Shown in pieces: positions 52,880-62,653 of a DNA stretch of 64,000 nt (positions are counted from its first letter, which is position 1; every line of letters begins with the position of its first letter). A program made the translations under genes and the position numbers. Below the pieces are notes generated by a model that ran no database searches, was not told where the DNA came from, and saw only the letters and a program-made list of their open reading frames with translations. This stretch comes from Burkholderia sp. WSM2232. Lineage in GTDB: Bacteria > Pseudomonadota > Gammaproteobacteria > Burkholderiales > Burkholderiaceae. Location: positions 1 through 64,000 of the forward strand of contig NZ_AWZV01000015.1 in the NCBI RefSeq assembly GCF_000472545.1. The letters run 5' to 3'.

Positions 52880-53218
52880 ATGGACATTGCGGTACTGAAG
52901 CTTGCAGCGAGTCAAATCGGAGCGCAGACAGAACAGACCGTCGTACCCGCCCAGGACGATATCGAAGCGTTCCAGCGCGCGGTCGACCGCAGTACGGGAA
53001 ACCCGGACGAGGCCGTGATTGAAGCGCTTGGCGCTGCGGAGCGACACGCTATCCAGCCAATGAAGGATATCGATGCGGCGGGCGTTCAGCTGCTGGATCC
53101 GGCACAAATGCTGAGTGTGCAGAAGGGGCTGGCGAAGATGTCGGTGGATATTGATCTTGCTGCGAAAGCGGCGGGCTCGATTTCGCAAGGGATCAACAAA
53201 CTGGTGACGATGCAATGA
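52880..53218 (+). CDS. sctI: SctI, inner rod subunit
   Basis: The 112-aa protein has the inner-rod C-terminus (MLSVQKGLAKMSVDIDLAAK, followed by GSISQGINKLVTMQ), typical of SsaI/PrgJ/EscI. It builds the rod or adaptor below the needle. It overlaps sctJ by 4 bp (ATGA). Confidence 0.85.
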   Translation: MDIAVLKLAASQIGAQTEQTVVPAQDDIEAFQRAVDRSTGNPDEAVIEALGAAERHAIQPMKDIDAAGVQLLDPAQMLSVQKGLAKMSVDIDLAAKAAGSISQGINKLVTMQ

Positions 53219-53994
53219 AAGCGCGAACACTCAAATGGAGCATCGTCTTCGCGGCCATCTTTCTTGCAGGATGCAAGGTTGAACTGTACAGCGGCCTACC
53301 GGAAAGCGAAGCCAACCAGATGCTCGCGCTGCTGATGCTCAAGCAGATTCCCGCGGAAAAGCAGGTCGGCAAGGGGGGCGCGGTCACATTGCAGGTCGAG
53401 CAGGACGCTTTCGTCAACGCGGTCGAGGTACTGCGCCAGAACGGCTTTCCGAAGACGGCACGCAAGAACATGAGCGACCTGTTTCCGTCCAACCAGTTGG
53501 TCACCTCGCCCACTCAGGAGCGCGCCAAGATGCTGTATCTGAAGGAGCAGCAACTCGAATCGATGCTGGGTGCGATGGACGGCGTGATCACCGCGAACGT
53601 GGCGATCGCGCAGGGCACCGACGAAAGCGGCAAGCAGACGGGCAAGCCATCGGCCGGCGTGCTGATCCGGTACTCGCCGGAGATGAATCTGGGCAACAAG
53701 GAAGCACAGATCAAGAGCCTGGTTCGTGACAGCGTGCCTGACATCGATGCGGCAAACATCACGGTCGTGCTACAGCCGGCGAACTATCGTTATGTTCCGG
53801 TGAACGCGACGGCGAACGCGATCGTAAACGGCGGACTGACACAACGGCTGCGCGCGCGTATCGAGTCGAACCCCGTGCTCGCGATCGGCGGGATGGCGTC
53901 GGCGGGACTCGCCTTGCTGTCGGCGCTCGGTGCGATCGTGTGGCTGGTGCGAAAGCGCGGTGCACCGCAGCGTCTGGCGCGACAAGCACATTGA
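53215..53994 (+). CDS. sctJ: SctJ, inner-membrane ring lipoprotein
   Basis: The 259-aa lipoprotein has a lipobox LAGC with lipidated C20. Two ring-building domains follow (about 20-90 and 110-190, ELYSGLPESEANQMLALLML, LRDNGF-like LRQNGFPKTA), then a C-terminal transmembrane helix (about 222-245). It is the SsaJ/PrgK/YscJ counterpart, homologous to FliF. It forms the inner membrane ring with SctD. Confidence 0.95.
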   Translation: MKARTLKWSIVFAAIFLAGCKVELYSGLPESEANQMLALLMLKQIPAEKQVGKGGAVTLQVEQDAFVNAVEVLRQNGFPKTARKNMSDLFPSNQLVTSPTQERAKMLYLKEQQLESMLGAMDGVITANVAIAQGTDESGKQTGKPSAGVLIRYSPEMNLGNKEAQIKSLVRDSVPDIDAANITVVLQPANYRYVPVNATANAIVNGGLTQRLRARIESNPVLAIGGMASAGLALLSALGAIVWLVRKRGAPQRLARQAH

Positions 53995-54053
53995 CTGATT
54001 GACCGATCCATCATTGATCTCTCGACGCACAGACGCTCCATAGGCCTCTTGTC

Positions 54054-54680
54054 ATGACATCGCGTTCTCAGATGCCCGCCCGCGCCATGCAGTCACCAGT
54101 AGAGCCTTTGCTGGCCCGTCTCTATCAGCTCTCATGGACGCCCGGCGCGTGGATGCAGGAGCAATGGTGGGCGGCGCTCGACCTCGGGCACTGGAGACCG
54201 GTTTATGCGTCGCTGTCGAGCTGCCGTGCGGCCCTGGACTCGGCGATCGCGAAGCGACGTGGGTTTCCCGATGCGGTACTGCCCGCGAGTCTGACGGCGC
54301 AGCAGCGGCAGTTGCTGCGGCTGGAAGGGGGCTTGCGTAAGCACATGGTCGGCCTGGGCGTAGTAGGTCTCGGTTTGCAGCCCTATCTGCTGCTTGGCGA
54401 ATATCGCCGGGCCCTGGCGCCTGCGCTCGATGCGCGCGCTTGCAATCAGTTGCTCGCGTTGGCGGCGCCGCCCGGTGCGACGTTTGTCGCCAGCATTGAG
54501 GCCGGGCGATTTCTCGATTACGCCACGTCGTACGGGCAAGCGTGGCTGGGCCGGCAGCTGCGCGGATGTCCGGTGTGGCGCGCGCTGGAAATCTGTTTGC
54601 CACCGCCAATGAGCATTGATTGCGACATTCCTTCGTCGTCGGCAATCGCAACCCTCTCGCGTCTGGAGCGTTACTTATGA
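54054..54680 (+). CDS. sctK: SctK-like sorting platform protein
   Basis: The 208-aa soluble protein starts near MTSRSQMPARAMQ and has the Trp-rich segment SWTPGAWMQEQWWAALDLGH and GGLRKHMVGLGVVGLGLQPY, as in MxiK/OrgA/YscK relatives. It lies between sctJ and sctL, where SPI-2 carries its SctK-like ORF. It links the cytoplasmic pods to the ring. The start is uncertain (54054 or 54072). It overlaps sctL (ATGA). Confidence 0.7.
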   Translation: MTSRSQMPARAMQSPVEPLLARLYQLSWTPGAWMQEQWWAALDLGHWRPVYASLSSCRAALDSAIAKRRGFPDAVLPASLTAQQRQLLRLEGGLRKHMVGLGVVGLGLQPYLLLGEYRRALAPALDARACNQLLALAAPPGATFVASIEAGRFLDYATSYGQAWLGRQLRGCPVWRALEICLPPPMSIDCDIPSSSAIATLSRLERYL

Positions 54681-55390
54681 ACCACTTCGGTATCAGTGTG
54701 ACCGAACTGGCGGGCGATGCGCCTTTGGGGCCTGTAATTCCGGCCAGGCAGTTCGCGCAGTATGTCAGCGAGACCGCGCGCCTCGGCACGGCCCGGCGGC
54801 GCTCGGCACAAGCGCTATGGCGCGCTCGACGCTTGCTCGCGCACGCGCGGCAGGAGGCTCGAGCGCGGGCGGTGGCGCAGGCAGACGCGCTGTTGCAGGA
54901 AGCCAGCGCGGCTGCGGCGCAGATTGCGCACGATGCGCGTCTGGAGGGACTCAATCAGACCGTCGCGTGGCTCGTCGAGGAGAGCCAGTTGGAGCAGATT
55001 GTGGCCGCAGGGCTCGAAGAGCGGTGCCGTGAACTGGTTTGTGCCGCGCTTCGCGCCTATGCGGCCGAGATGCCCGCAGACCAGTTGATCGCGAACCATG
55101 TCGCCGACAGGTTGGGCGAAATCGGCAGTCACGGCAGGCTGAATTTGCGCGTGCCGCCGCCGCTGCGGGACGCGGTCACAAAACGGGTCGCACAGCACAT
55201 CGCACAGTCCACGCAGCCGGGAATAGAACTGCAGGTGGTCGCGGACGCCTCGCTCAATGAAACGCTTGCCGTGCTCGACAGTCCGTACGTGCAGGTTCGC
55301 GTGGATCTCGATGCTCATCTGGAAGCGTTGTTGAGCCAGCTCGCCGGCAAACCGCAAGGCAAGGAGGCGGGCGATGACGGCGATCGATAG
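54677..55390 (+). CDS. sctL: SctL, ATPase stator/regulator
   Basis: The 237-aa protein has a long Ala/Arg/Glu-rich coiled coil (about 40-95) and a C-terminal globular domain similar to FliH/YscL (LNLRVPPPLRDAVTKRVAQH, GIELQVVADASLNET). It holds the SctN ATPase at the export gate. The ATG overlaps sctK. Its 3' end overlaps the next gene by 17 bp. Equivalent to SsaK. Confidence 0.82.
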   Translation: MNHFGISVTELAGDAPLGPVIPARQFAQYVSETARLGTARRRSAQALWRARRLLAHARQEARARAVAQADALLQEASAAAAQIAHDARLEGLNQTVAWLVEESQLEQIVAAGLEERCRELVCAALRAYAAEMPADQLIANHVADRLGEIGSHGRLNLRVPPPLRDAVTKRVAQHIAQSTQPGIELQVVADASLNETLAVLDSPYVQVRVDLDAHLEALLSQLAGKPQGKEAGDDGDR

Positions 55391-56429
55391 AGCCGCGCTT
55401 GACACGAGGCAAACGGACTTTGGCGCGGCGCAGACAGGTACCGGGCGTGCAGGTGGGCCGTACCAGGTCGCGCCCGCCGCCACCGCCTCCGGCCTGCTCG
55501 CTGCTGAACTGGCGGAGCTCGAGCAGGACCAGCTAACGGAAGGCGAAGAAGGTGCCGCGCTGAACCTGGGCACGCGGCTGCGCGGCGCGCTATCGCCGCG
55601 CCGTCCAGACAGTTCGATGGCGCGTAGCGTGCTCGCCAGGATGAAGGCGGCGCTGGGCGATGCGCAGCGAGCGCACCTCGACGGCTTGCTGGCGCAGTTC
55701 GAGGCGCTCGGCGACGAGGAAGAGCCCGTGCGGGTTCTGCGCGATGCAGGCCTCAGCGATGGCACGATTGCACTCGTTATTGCGTCGTTGCATGCGCGCG
55801 CGCTCGACGCGCGGCGCAAGCGTTTGAACGCAGCATTGCAGGCGCTGCTCGCCGAAGGTGCCGATTGGGCCCTCGAGCTCTTCAGCCTGCTGGAACTAGG
55901 CCCGCACAGTGCGGCCACCTCGAATGAGCTGAGGCAACTGTATGAGCGGGCCGGCGAGCGCTTGGCGGGTCTCGCCCGCTGGTTTGCCGAATTCAGAAAG
56001 ACGCGTGAGCGGCGCGCGAAAATCAGGATTCTGGTGCGGGTGCTTGGACTGGAGCTATCGAATGGCGGCGCTCGCGACAGCGATCCGAAGCTTGCCGCCA
56101 CCATCATCGATCTCAAACGCCTGCTCATCTTTCTCGGCGTCGAGGAACAGTGCCAGTACGTCGCGCAGTCTCTGGAGACAGCCGGCCTGGACGGCGAGCG
56201 CGTCCTCTCAAGCGTGCTCGCGATGATCGACGAGGCACTTCTCTATCCCGACTGGCTTTATGAGGAAGCAACGGAACTGGGCCTGCGCGGCGAGCACGCG
56301 GCGCACTACTGTCAGCGCTTGCTACAACTGGTGAAAATGCTGCCCATGCCATGTTTCAACGACCTCGAGCATCGCTCACAGGTGATTGACACCTTGCTGC
56401 TGGTCGCCGAACACTACGAGACGCAGTAG
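55374..56429 (+). CDS. sctW: SctW gatekeeper (SsaL/YopN-TyeA type)
   Basis: The 351-aa helical protein has an N-terminal disordered region and a HrpJ/YopN-type body (VLARMKAALGDAQRAHLDGL). A TyeA-like end follows (IIDLKRLLIFLGVEEQCQYV, LLYPDWLYEEATELGLRGEH). Gatekeepers order translocator and effector export. In SPI-2 the equivalent SsaL works with SsaM and SpiC. Position and length fit. Confidence 0.82.
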   Translation: MTAIDRAALDTRQTDFGAAQTGTGRAGGPYQVAPAATASGLLAAELAELEQDQLTEGEEGAALNLGTRLRGALSPRRPDSSMARSVLARMKAALGDAQRAHLDGLLAQFEALGDEEEPVRVLRDAGLSDGTIALVIASLHARALDARRKRLNAALQALLAEGADWALELFSLLELGPHSAATSNELRQLYERAGERLAGLARWFAEFRKTRERRAKIRILVRVLGLELSNGGARDSDPKLAATIIDLKRLLIFLGVEEQCQYVAQSLETAGLDGERVLSSVLAMIDEALLYPDWLYEEATELGLRGEHAAHYCQRLLQLVKMLPMPCFNDLEHRSQVIDTLLLVAEHYETQ

Positions 56430-56493
56430 CCTCGGTGTGTCCGGCCGTACCGGGCTCCGGTCGTGGCTTGTCGCTGTCCTTCCATTACCGTTT

Positions 56494-56513
56494 CAGGTGC
56501 CGGTTAGCACCTG
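56494..56513. promoter_or_regulatory. CAGGTGC dyad after sctW
   Basis: CAGGTGC and GCACCTG form a perfect 7-bp inverted repeat around a 6-nt loop, 65 bp after the sctW stop and 72 bp before type III box 5. It could end the sctF-sctW transcript or be a second operator half. Confidence 0.4.
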
Positions 56514-56585
56514 TGCCCCTTCATATGCGCCTACACGGCGATGCGTTTATTGACGCGATTGCTTTGCCGACCTGCGCCAGGCGAA

Positions 56586-56604
56586 TTCAGGTCATCGCCT
56601 GATG
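56586..56604 (+). promoter_or_regulatory. Type III box 5 (upstream of ssaM-sctV operon)
   Basis: TTCAGGTCATCGCCTGATG matches the consensus at all but one position and lies 48 bp upstream of the ssaM-like start. Confidence 0.8.
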
Positions 56605-56652
56605 GGCCGCAGCGCCGCGGCAAAGCAACATGGCGTAAAAGGAGGCGAACCG

Positions 56653-57057
56653 ATGGATTCCATTGCGGACCCACAGCCCGATGGCATGCTGGACCTGACG
56701 CTCACGCGCAACCTTGAAGCCTTTTTCCGGCTGCTTGGCATGAAACGCGCGCGCATCGCAGCCGCAATCGAGCTGAACCACGGTGGGCACCGGACCTTCG
56801 TCGAAGTGCGCAACCAACGGATCATGCTGACGCTCGCCGCACCCATTGATGCGTGGCAGCGTGCCCCTGCGCTCAGGTCGATAGCTTCGCGCTGGCGGCC
56901 CGAACGCACGGCCGGCGTCGCGGTGCGCGGATGCCTGGCGACGGGTTATCTGTGCGTCTCCTGCGTGTTGCCTGCCGCAAGCAAGGCTGATTTCTGGCTG
57001 CGCCTCTACCGGGTCATGCTGGAACTGCTCGAGTCATCTCTGAGGAACGAAGAATGA
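56653..57057 (+). CDS. SsaM-like T3SS chaperone
   Basis: The 134-aa protein has the CesT/SsaM-like pattern LDLTLTRNLEAFFRLLGMKR, a central strand region and a final helix (FWLRLYRVMLELLESSLRNE). SsaM lies between ssaL and ssaV in SPI-2, as here, and together with SpiC/SsaL controls secretion order. The ATG at 56653 follows AAAGGAGG. An earlier ATG at 56602 falls within the regulatory box and is rejected. It overlaps sctV by 4 bp. Confidence 0.7.
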   Translation: MDSIADPQPDGMLDLTLTRNLEAFFRLLGMKRARIAAAIELNHGGHRTFVEVRNQRIMLTLAAPIDAWQRAPALRSIASRWRPERTAGVAVRGCLATGYLCVSCVLPAASKADFWLRLYRVMLELLESSLRNEE

Positions 57058-59102
57058 AGCGCATTATCGAATGGCTGAATTTCGCCGGGGGGCGTCAGGA
57101 GATGCTGCTAGCCGTGATGCTCATGGTAGCGGTATTCATGATGATCATGCCGCTGCCGACGTTTCTCGTCGACGTGCTCATCGCGCTCAATATCGCACTG
57201 TCGATCCTGCTGCTGCTGACCGCCATCTCGACACGCGAGCCGCTCGAGTTCTCGGTGTTCCCCGCGTTTCTGCTGATTACGACGCTGTACCGGCTCGCGC
57301 TGACCGTGAGCACCAGTAAGCTGATCCTGTTGCAGCACGATGCGGGCGAGATCGTCTATGCGTTTGGCAACTTCGTTGTGGGCGGCAACCTCGCGGTTGG
57401 TATCACTGCGTTCGCGATCATCACGGTCGTCCAGTTCATCGTAATCACCAAGGGCGCTGAGCGGGTCGCGGAAGTGGGCGCGCGTTTCTCCCTCGACGGC
57501 ATGCCTGGCAAGCAGATGAGCATCGACGGCGACATGCGCGCCGGGGTGATCGATGCCGTCGAAGCGAAGCGTCTTCGCTCGCTTGTGCAGAAGGAAAGCC
57601 AGCTCTACGGCGCGATGGACGGGGCGATGAAGTTCGTCAAAGGCGACGCTATCGCGGGCATCATCGTGATTCTGGTGAACATCATCGGTGGGGCACTAGT
57701 GGGCATATTTCAGAACGGGATGGACGCATCGCAAGCAATCTCCGTGTATTCCGTTCTTTCGATCGGCGACGGCTTGATCGCGCAGATTCCCGCGCTGATC
57801 ATCTCGGTGGCGGCCGGCATCATCGTAACCCGGGTGCCTGGCGAGGAGCGCGAGAGCCTCGCAAGTGAACTCGCAGGCCAGGTCACGCGCCGTCCACAAA
57901 TGCTGTTCATGATCGCGGGCATGCTGACCGTATTCGCCGTCGTGCCCGGCTTCCCGGTAATCGTATTTGTGCCCCTGGCCGCTGCCGCCGCCGGCATTGG
58001 CTTCCTTGCGCTGCGCCGCGCAAATCGGGCGGCCGCGGCCGGTAACGATCCGCACGGCGAAGCAGCGGGCGCCGCCAGCATGACGCCGGGCGCTGATGCA
58101 CTGACGCTGCGCTTCGCCCCCGGTCTCGTCGACGACGCCGTACTTGCCGATGCACTGGAACGCCTACGTCTCGGTACCTTCGAAAGACTCGGCGTGGCCG
58201 TGCCGCCCATCCGCCTGAGGGCCGACGGCTCCCTGAGCCCCGATACCATCGACGTTGCGCTCTACGGCGAGACAGTGCTGACTCAGCGCGTCCCTTCGGG
58301 TCTCCTGCTACTCACGAAACAGGGCATGGATGCTCCGGCCGCGGCGCAGGTCGACCGCTTGCCGTTCGGCGGTTTCGTGCTCAACTGGCTCGAGCCGGCT
58401 GCGGCGGACGCGCTACTTGCAATAGGGGCGCCTGTGGCACGCGACGAGGACCGCATCGCGTACTGCATGTCGCTGGTGATCGACCGGTTCGCCCAGGAGT
58501 TTGTCGGTGTCCAGGAAACGCGTCATTTGATGGACGCGATGGAAGAGCGCTATCCGGAGCTGGTCAAGGAACTGCAGCGGCAATTGCAGATTGGCAAGGT
58601 GGCGGAGGTGCTGCAACGACTCGTCGCCGAGCGCGTCTCGATCCGCGATCTGCGCACCGTCTTTCAGGCGCTGATTGAATGGGCACCAAAGGAAAAGGAG
58701 GCAGTCATGCTGAGCGAGTACGTGCGGGTGTCGCTGCGACGGCAGATCATCGGACGCCATGCGAACCTGCAAGGCCAGGTCGGAGTATGGCTCGTCGGCG
58801 AACACATTGAAAGCCTGATTCGCAATTCGATCCGGCAGACCGCGGCGGGTTCGTATTCGACGCTGTCGCAGCAGCAGATCGACACGCTTCTCGCGCGGGT
58901 TCAGGCCTCGCGCGCGGGTCGCGAGGATCGCAACGGCGCGCTGCTCACGGCGATCGACGTGAGGCGCTTTCTGCGCAAGTTCATCGAACGCGACATGTTC
59001 GATGTCCCGGTGCTGTCTTATCAGGAGCTGGGCGAGGACGCCAATCTGAAGGTGCTCGGCAATATCGACCTCGACGAGGAGTTAAGCGATGCGCTTGATT
59101 GA
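57054..59102 (+). CDS. sctV: SctV, major export apparatus protein
   Basis: The 682-aa protein has seven to eight N-terminal transmembrane helices (about 15-320), the FHIPEP-family loop ([20 protein letters not shown] then IDGDMRAG) and a large cytoplasmic domain (about 350-680) that forms the nonameric export ring. It is homologous to FlhA and SsaV. It overlaps sctN by 14 bp. Confidence 0.96.
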   Translation: MKRIIEWLNFAGGRQEMLLAVMLMVAVFMMIMPLPTFLVDVLIALNIALSILLLLTAISTREPLEFSVFPAFLLITTLYRLALTVSTSKLILLQHDAGEIVYAFGNFVVGGNLAVGITAFAIITVVQFIVITKGAERVAEVGARFSLDGMPGKQMSIDGDMRAGVIDAVEAKRLRSLVQKESQLYGAMDGAMKFVKGDAIAGIIVILVNIIGGALVGIFQNGMDASQAISVYSVLSIGDGLIAQIPALIISVAAGIIVTRVPGEERESLASELAGQVTRRPQMLFMIAGMLTVFAVVPGFPVIVFVPLAAAAAGIGFLALRRANRAAAAGNDPHGEAAGAASMTPGADALTLRFAPGLVDDAVLADALERLRLGTFERLGVAVPPIRLRADGSLSPDTIDVALYGETVLTQRVPSGLLLLTKQGMDAPAAAQVDRLPFGGFVLNWLEPAAADALLAIGAPVARDEDRIAYCMSLVIDRFAQEFVGVQETRHLMDAMEERYPELVKELQRQLQIGKVAEVLQRLVAERVSIRDLRTVFQALIEWAPKEKEAVMLSEYVRVSLRRQIIGRHANLQGQVGVWLVGEHIESLIRNSIRQTAAGSYSTLSQQQIDTLLARVQASRAGREDRNGALLTAIDVRRFLRKFIERDMFDVPVLSYQELGEDANLKVLGNIDLDEELSDALD

Positions 59103-60414
59103 TCCAAAGCGTCTTTCACAACGGCTCGGCGCGAAGCTCACTGTCCCCGGATTCGGGAGCGCTGCAACGCTCGCCGGGCGCATCGTCGAGGCCGGTCCGA
59201 CGCTGATCAAGGCCACCTTGCCTGGCGTAGCGATGGGCGAGCTATGCGTGATCGAGCCAGAGGGCATGCAGGCTGAAGTCGTGGCGCTCGACCGTGAGGT
59301 CGCGCTACTGTCACCGTTCGCAGAGCCCGTCGGGTTGCGCGTCGGCCAGACTGTGCGTCCTCTGGGTGCAGGCCATCAGGTCGTGGTCGGCGACCATCTC
59401 GTCGGCGGCGTTGTCGACGGGCTGGGGAGGCCGCTCGTCGGTCTACCGGCGCGCGGACAGCCAGAACTTCGTGCCCTCGACGCGGCGCCGCCTGATCCGC
59501 TCACGCGGCGTCTGATCGACGAGCCGTTGCCACTGGGCGTGCGTGCAATCGACAGCGCGCTCACCTGTGGACGCGGCCAGCGGGTCGGCGTATTCGCTGC
59601 GGCGGGTGGCGGCAAAAGCACTTTGCTCGGAATGATTTGCGACGGCGCGCAAGCCGATGTGATCGTGCTTGCGCTCGTTGGCGAACGCGGACGCGAGGTG
59701 CGGGAATTCCTCGACCAGATATTGTCGGCCGACGCTCGGTCGCGTTGTGTCGTGGTGGTGGCGACCTCGGACCGTCCGGCGCTGGAGCGTCTGAAGGCGG
59801 CGTACACGGCCACCACGATCGCCGAGTATTTCCGCGACCAAGGCAAAAATGTGCTGCTGATGGTCGACTCGTTGACGCGCCTCGCCCGTGCTGGCAGAGA
59901 AATCGGTCTTGCGTCGGGAGAGCTGCCGGCGGCCGGCAGCTATCCGCCGAGCGTGTTCGCGCGCTTGCCGCGTTTGCTCGAACGCGCAGGCAATTCGGCG
60001 ACGGGTAGCATCACCGGCATCTACACCGTGCTCGTCGAGGGAGACGACATGAACGAGCCCATCGCGGATGAAGTGCGCTCGCTGCTCGACGGCCATATCG
60101 TGTTATCTCGCAAGCTCGCGCAGATGCATCACTATCCGGCAATCGACGTCCTGGCGAGCGTGAGCCGGGTAATGAACATGGTCACGGACCCCGCGCACCA
60201 GACGCGCGCCGGCCGGCTCAGGCGTTTGCTCGCCCGCTACAGGGAGATCGAATTGCTCGTCCGGGTAGGCGAGTATCAACGAGGCCAGGACCCCGAAGCG
60301 GACGAAGCGCTGGAGCGGCGCTCGCTGCTGGACCGGTTCCTGCGCCAGTCGCGAACCGAACGGAGCAGTCTTGACGAGACATTGCGCCAGTTGGCACAGG
60401 CCGTGGGGGAGTGA
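59089..60414 (+). CDS. sctN: SctN, secretion ATPase
   Basis: The 441-aa F1-beta-like ATPase has Walker [10 protein letters not shown] with K176, the ATPase segment [11 protein letters not shown], Walker B region [20 protein letters not shown] and [16 protein letters not shown]. It unfolds and releases chaperone-bound substrates at the export gate. It is the SsaN/FliI counterpart. sctO follows after 1 bp. Confidence 0.96.
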   Translation: MRLIDPKRLSQRLGAKLTVPGFGSAATLAGRIVEAGPTLIKATLPGVAMGELCVIEPEGMQAEVVALDREVALLSPFAEPVGLRVGQTVRPLGAGHQVVVGDHLVGGVVDGLGRPLVGLPARGQPELRALDAAPPDPLTRRLIDEPLPLGVRAIDSALTCGRGQRVGVFAAAGGGKSTLLGMICDGAQADVIVLALVGERGREVREFLDQILSADARSRCVVVVATSDRPALERLKAAYTATTIAEYFRDQGKNVLLMVDSLTRLARAGREIGLASGELPAAGSYPPSVFARLPRLLERAGNSATGSITGIYTVLVEGDDMNEPIADEVRSLLDGHIVLSRKLAQMHHYPAIDVLASVSRVMNMVTDPAHQTRAGRLRRLLARYREIELLVRVGEYQRGQDPEADEALERRSLLDRFLRQSRTERSSLDETLRQLAQAVGE

Positions 60415-60415
60415 C

Positions 60416-60805
60416 ATGGAACGCGCCGCATTGCAGGAACTACTGCAACTGAAGAAACTCCGCGAGCGCGGTTTGCGCAACCGGCTGTCCGCGCTCGCGC
60501 AGCGCGAAGCGACGCTCAACTGCGAACGGCGCGAAGCGCACGAAACCCGCCTACGGCTGCGCTCCGAGCGCGACGAACTGTTTGCAGAGCCGCCGGCCGT
60601 TGGGCCACTGGCGTTTCGAACGCTCAAGATGCAGCTCACGCGATGCTACGAAGAGTCCAGAGCCGCAAGTGAAACCAGCACTCAGATCGATACCAGCCTG
60701 GTTCTGCTGAACGAGGAGCGTAACGACACGCTTCTCGGACTCAATCGTAACGCGCGCGAGCAGGAGAAGCTGTCGAGCTTGATGGAGGAACTCGATGGCT
60801 ATTGA
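60416..60805 (+). CDS. sctO: SctO, ATPase stalk protein
   Basis: The 129-aa coiled-coil protein (LQELLQLKKLRERGLRNRLS, EATLNCERREAHETRLRLRS) matches SsaO/YscO/FliJ, the central stalk that couples SctN to SctV. It overlaps sctP by 11 bp. Confidence 0.82.
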   Translation: MERAALQELLQLKKLRERGLRNRLSALAQREATLNCERREAHETRLRLRSERDELFAEPPAVGPLAFRTLKMQLTRCYEESRAASETSTQIDTSLVLLNEERNDTLLGLNRNAREQEKLSSLMEELDGY

Positions 60806-61421
60806 TCCGGCTGGGCGCGGTGGGGGGGTGCCTTCGCAGAACCGGCAGCGACGGCAGCCCGCAGTGTCGGACGAGCAGGAGCGACGGTTTAGGGACAAGC
60901 TCGGCGAGCGGCGCAAGCCTGAAGCCGAGCACGGCAGCGACGCAGATTGGGGGGAAGCGAACAGCCCCGGCGAGGACGGCGACACGATCGATGGATCTGC
61001 ATTCGCGTGGTCCGGCGCACCTTCGTGGATGTCTCTCGGCGTCGCCGGGCTCGCCGCGCGAGCCGCGTTACAGGGTCATTCTCCTGAAGCTGGCCGGGCA
61101 CGGGGCGACGCGCCGGCCGGGAGTGCGCCGCTGGAAACTGCTTCGGGCCTCGATCAGCCGGGCCCCGGCGACGCACGCCTGAATCCCGTAGCACGGGTCG
61201 ATGGAGCGCTGGAAGTTCGGGTTGTGGGTGGCGCCTGGGATGGACTGAGTATCGCGCTCACGGATGCGGGCGGGCCGTTGCAAATCCGCCTGCGTGCCGT
61301 GGATCGCGACCAGAGAAGCCGTTTGCAGACGCTACGGCGCGCCTTGCACGATGCGTTGACGGCGCGCTTCGACCGCGATGTGTCGATCGCAATTGAGGGA
61401 GACGACGATGAAGATGCATGA
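60795..61421 (+). CDS. sctP: SctP, needle-length/substrate-switch protein
   Basis: The 208-aa protein has a disordered Gly/Arg/Pro-rich N-terminus and a C-terminal folded part with T3S4-like pattern (RLNPVARVDGALEVRVVGGA then LSIALTDAGGPLQIRLRAVD). It corresponds to SsaP, which is shorter than typical rulers. The ruler or switch function is by family. Confidence 0.7.
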   Translation: MAIDPAGRGGGVPSQNRQRRQPAVSDEQERRFRDKLGERRKPEAEHGSDADWGEANSPGEDGDTIDGSAFAWSGAPSWMSLGVAGLAARAALQGHSPEAGRARGDAPAGSAPLETASGLDQPGPGDARLNPVARVDGALEVRVVGGAWDGLSIALTDAGGPLQIRLRAVDRDQRSRLQTLRRALHDALTARFDRDVSIAIEGDDDEDA

Positions 61422-62466
61422 GTGGACGCAAGACGACCTTACGCTTGCAGTAGCGAAACGCGGAGGTGCGGACGCGACAAGGGATGAGCATGCCGTGTCG
61501 TTCGGCTATCGTCAGCTCGGCGGCGAGGGATTGATACTGAATCTCAGCGTCAATGGCCGCGATGTGCGCGCATGGGTCGCGGAAGCGGAATTTTGCAACT
61601 GGGTCGCTCCTGTGCTGACAGCGCCGTCTTTCGACGCGTTTCCAGTCGATCTGACCGCGGCTGTCGCGGCATGGGCGCTTGCCCCCTTCGCCGGATTCGT
61701 GTTGGAACGAGACCTGGGCCTGGTCGCTGTGAGCGCGATTGCGCGGGGCGCGTGCCCGGTCGCTTTCGACTGCACGATCACGCTCGCGCGTGAGGACGCC
61801 CGGCTTGCTATCCGTCCTCTCGAATGGGATGTCGACGTCCTCAGGCATATCGCTGCCGCAACGCCGCGCGCGGCGCTCGACGCCGCCCACACGCTGTCCA
61901 TTTCGCTTGTGGCGGGATGGGCTTGGCTCAAGCAGTACCAGTTGGAAGCGCTCAACACTGGCGACGCGATCGTGCTCGATGTGGCTGCCGATGTGAACAA
62001 GGGCGAAGCGTGGATGTTCAAAGGAGGTCCGCTCGCGAAAATCGTGTCATTGGAACCTGCATGGCGGGTGGAAAACGTGATGAACCGTATAGAAACCCAG
62101 ATCAGTTCACTCATGGCCGCAGGCGTGCATGAGTTGCCAGATGGCCCCGCGCAGCGGGCAGAGCCTCGGAAACGGCCAGAGTCGCCGGACATGGATGACT
62201 CTCACGCAATGCCTGACGTGCAAGAAGCCGGGCAGTCCCACGCCCGTTGCGCGGCGACCCTGCTCGACGATGTACCGTTTGCGCTCACGGCCGAGATTGC
62301 GTCAATGGATGTGCCGCTTGCCGCGCTGCGCGACCTCGCGCCCGGGCAAGTGTTGGACCCTTGCATGTCGGCCGACGGCCGCGTGTCGTTGAAGGTAAAC
62401 GGCACGGTGATCGGGCTGGGGAGGCTAATCCGGATGGGTGGCCGTTTGCTCGTCAGGATCGAATAA
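61408..62466 (+). CDS. sctQ: SctQ, cytoplasmic sorting platform (C-ring) protein
   Basis: The 352-aa protein has two SPOA/surface-presentation domains near the C-terminus (about 190-245, NTGDAIVLDVAADVNKGEAW; and about 285-350, VPLAALRDLAPGQVLDPCMS with NGTVIGLGRLIRMGGRLLVR). It forms the cytoplasmic pods with SctK and SctL. Its start overlaps sctP by 14 bp. A strong internal Shine-Dalgarno and in-frame start codons suggest a short product as in SsaQ and YscQ. Confidence 0.85.
   Translation: MKMHEWTQDDLTLAVAKRGGADATRDEHAVSFGYRQLGGEGLILNLSVNGRDVRAWVAEAEFCNWVAPVLTAPSFDAFPVDLTAAVAAWALAPFAGFVLERDLGLVAVSAIARGACPVAFDCTITLAREDARLAIRPLEWDVDVLRHIAAATPRAALDAAHTLSISLVAGWAWLKQYQLEALNTGDAIVLDVAADVNKGEAWMFKGGPLAKIVSLEPAWRVENVMNRIETQISSLMAAGVHELPDGPAQRAEPRKRPESPDMDDSHAMPDVQEAGQSHARCAATLLDDVPFALTAEIASMDVPLAALRDLAPGQVLDPCMSADGRVSLKVNGTVIGLGRLIRMGGRLLVRIE
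62020..62082 (+). promoter_or_regulatory. Possible internal translation start in sctQ
   Basis: AAAGGAGG lies at 62020-62027 inside sctQ. In-frame starts downstream are GTG at 62044 (spacing long) and ATG at 62080, the latter preceded by GGGTGG at 62065-62070. They would yield C-terminal products of about 140 or 128 residues holding the last SPOA domain. Confidence 0.4.
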
Positions 62467-62580
62467 GCTTCGTGCGCAGGCCGCGCCGGGACGCGCGTTC
62501 GCGGCCCGCCCACCGCCAGGATGAGAGCACCCGCTCAGCGAGGCGAGTTTGCGGTATTGCCCCCACGGCGCCCCGTGAAT

Positions 62581-62599
62581 CTCAGGTCTGCGCCTGATG
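62581..62599 (+). promoter_or_regulatory. Type III box 6 (upstream of sctR operon)
   Basis: CTCAGGTCTGCGCCTGATG lies 55 bp before sctR. It keeps the outer dyad TCAGGT and CCTGA with changes in the spacer. It splits sctR-S-T from sctQ into a separate controlled unit. Confidence 0.68.
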
Positions 62600-62653
62600 C
62601 TGCGAAGCGGACAGATGAATGAGAATTCGCCCATACATCAATGGAAGCGAATC

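Noticed and set aside
42200..62653. Ralstonia-type hrpII or PIP boxes (TTCG, about 15-16 nt, TTCG)
   Set aside because: I looked near the operon starts and found no consistent pair, whereas the TTCAGGT dyad is consistent.
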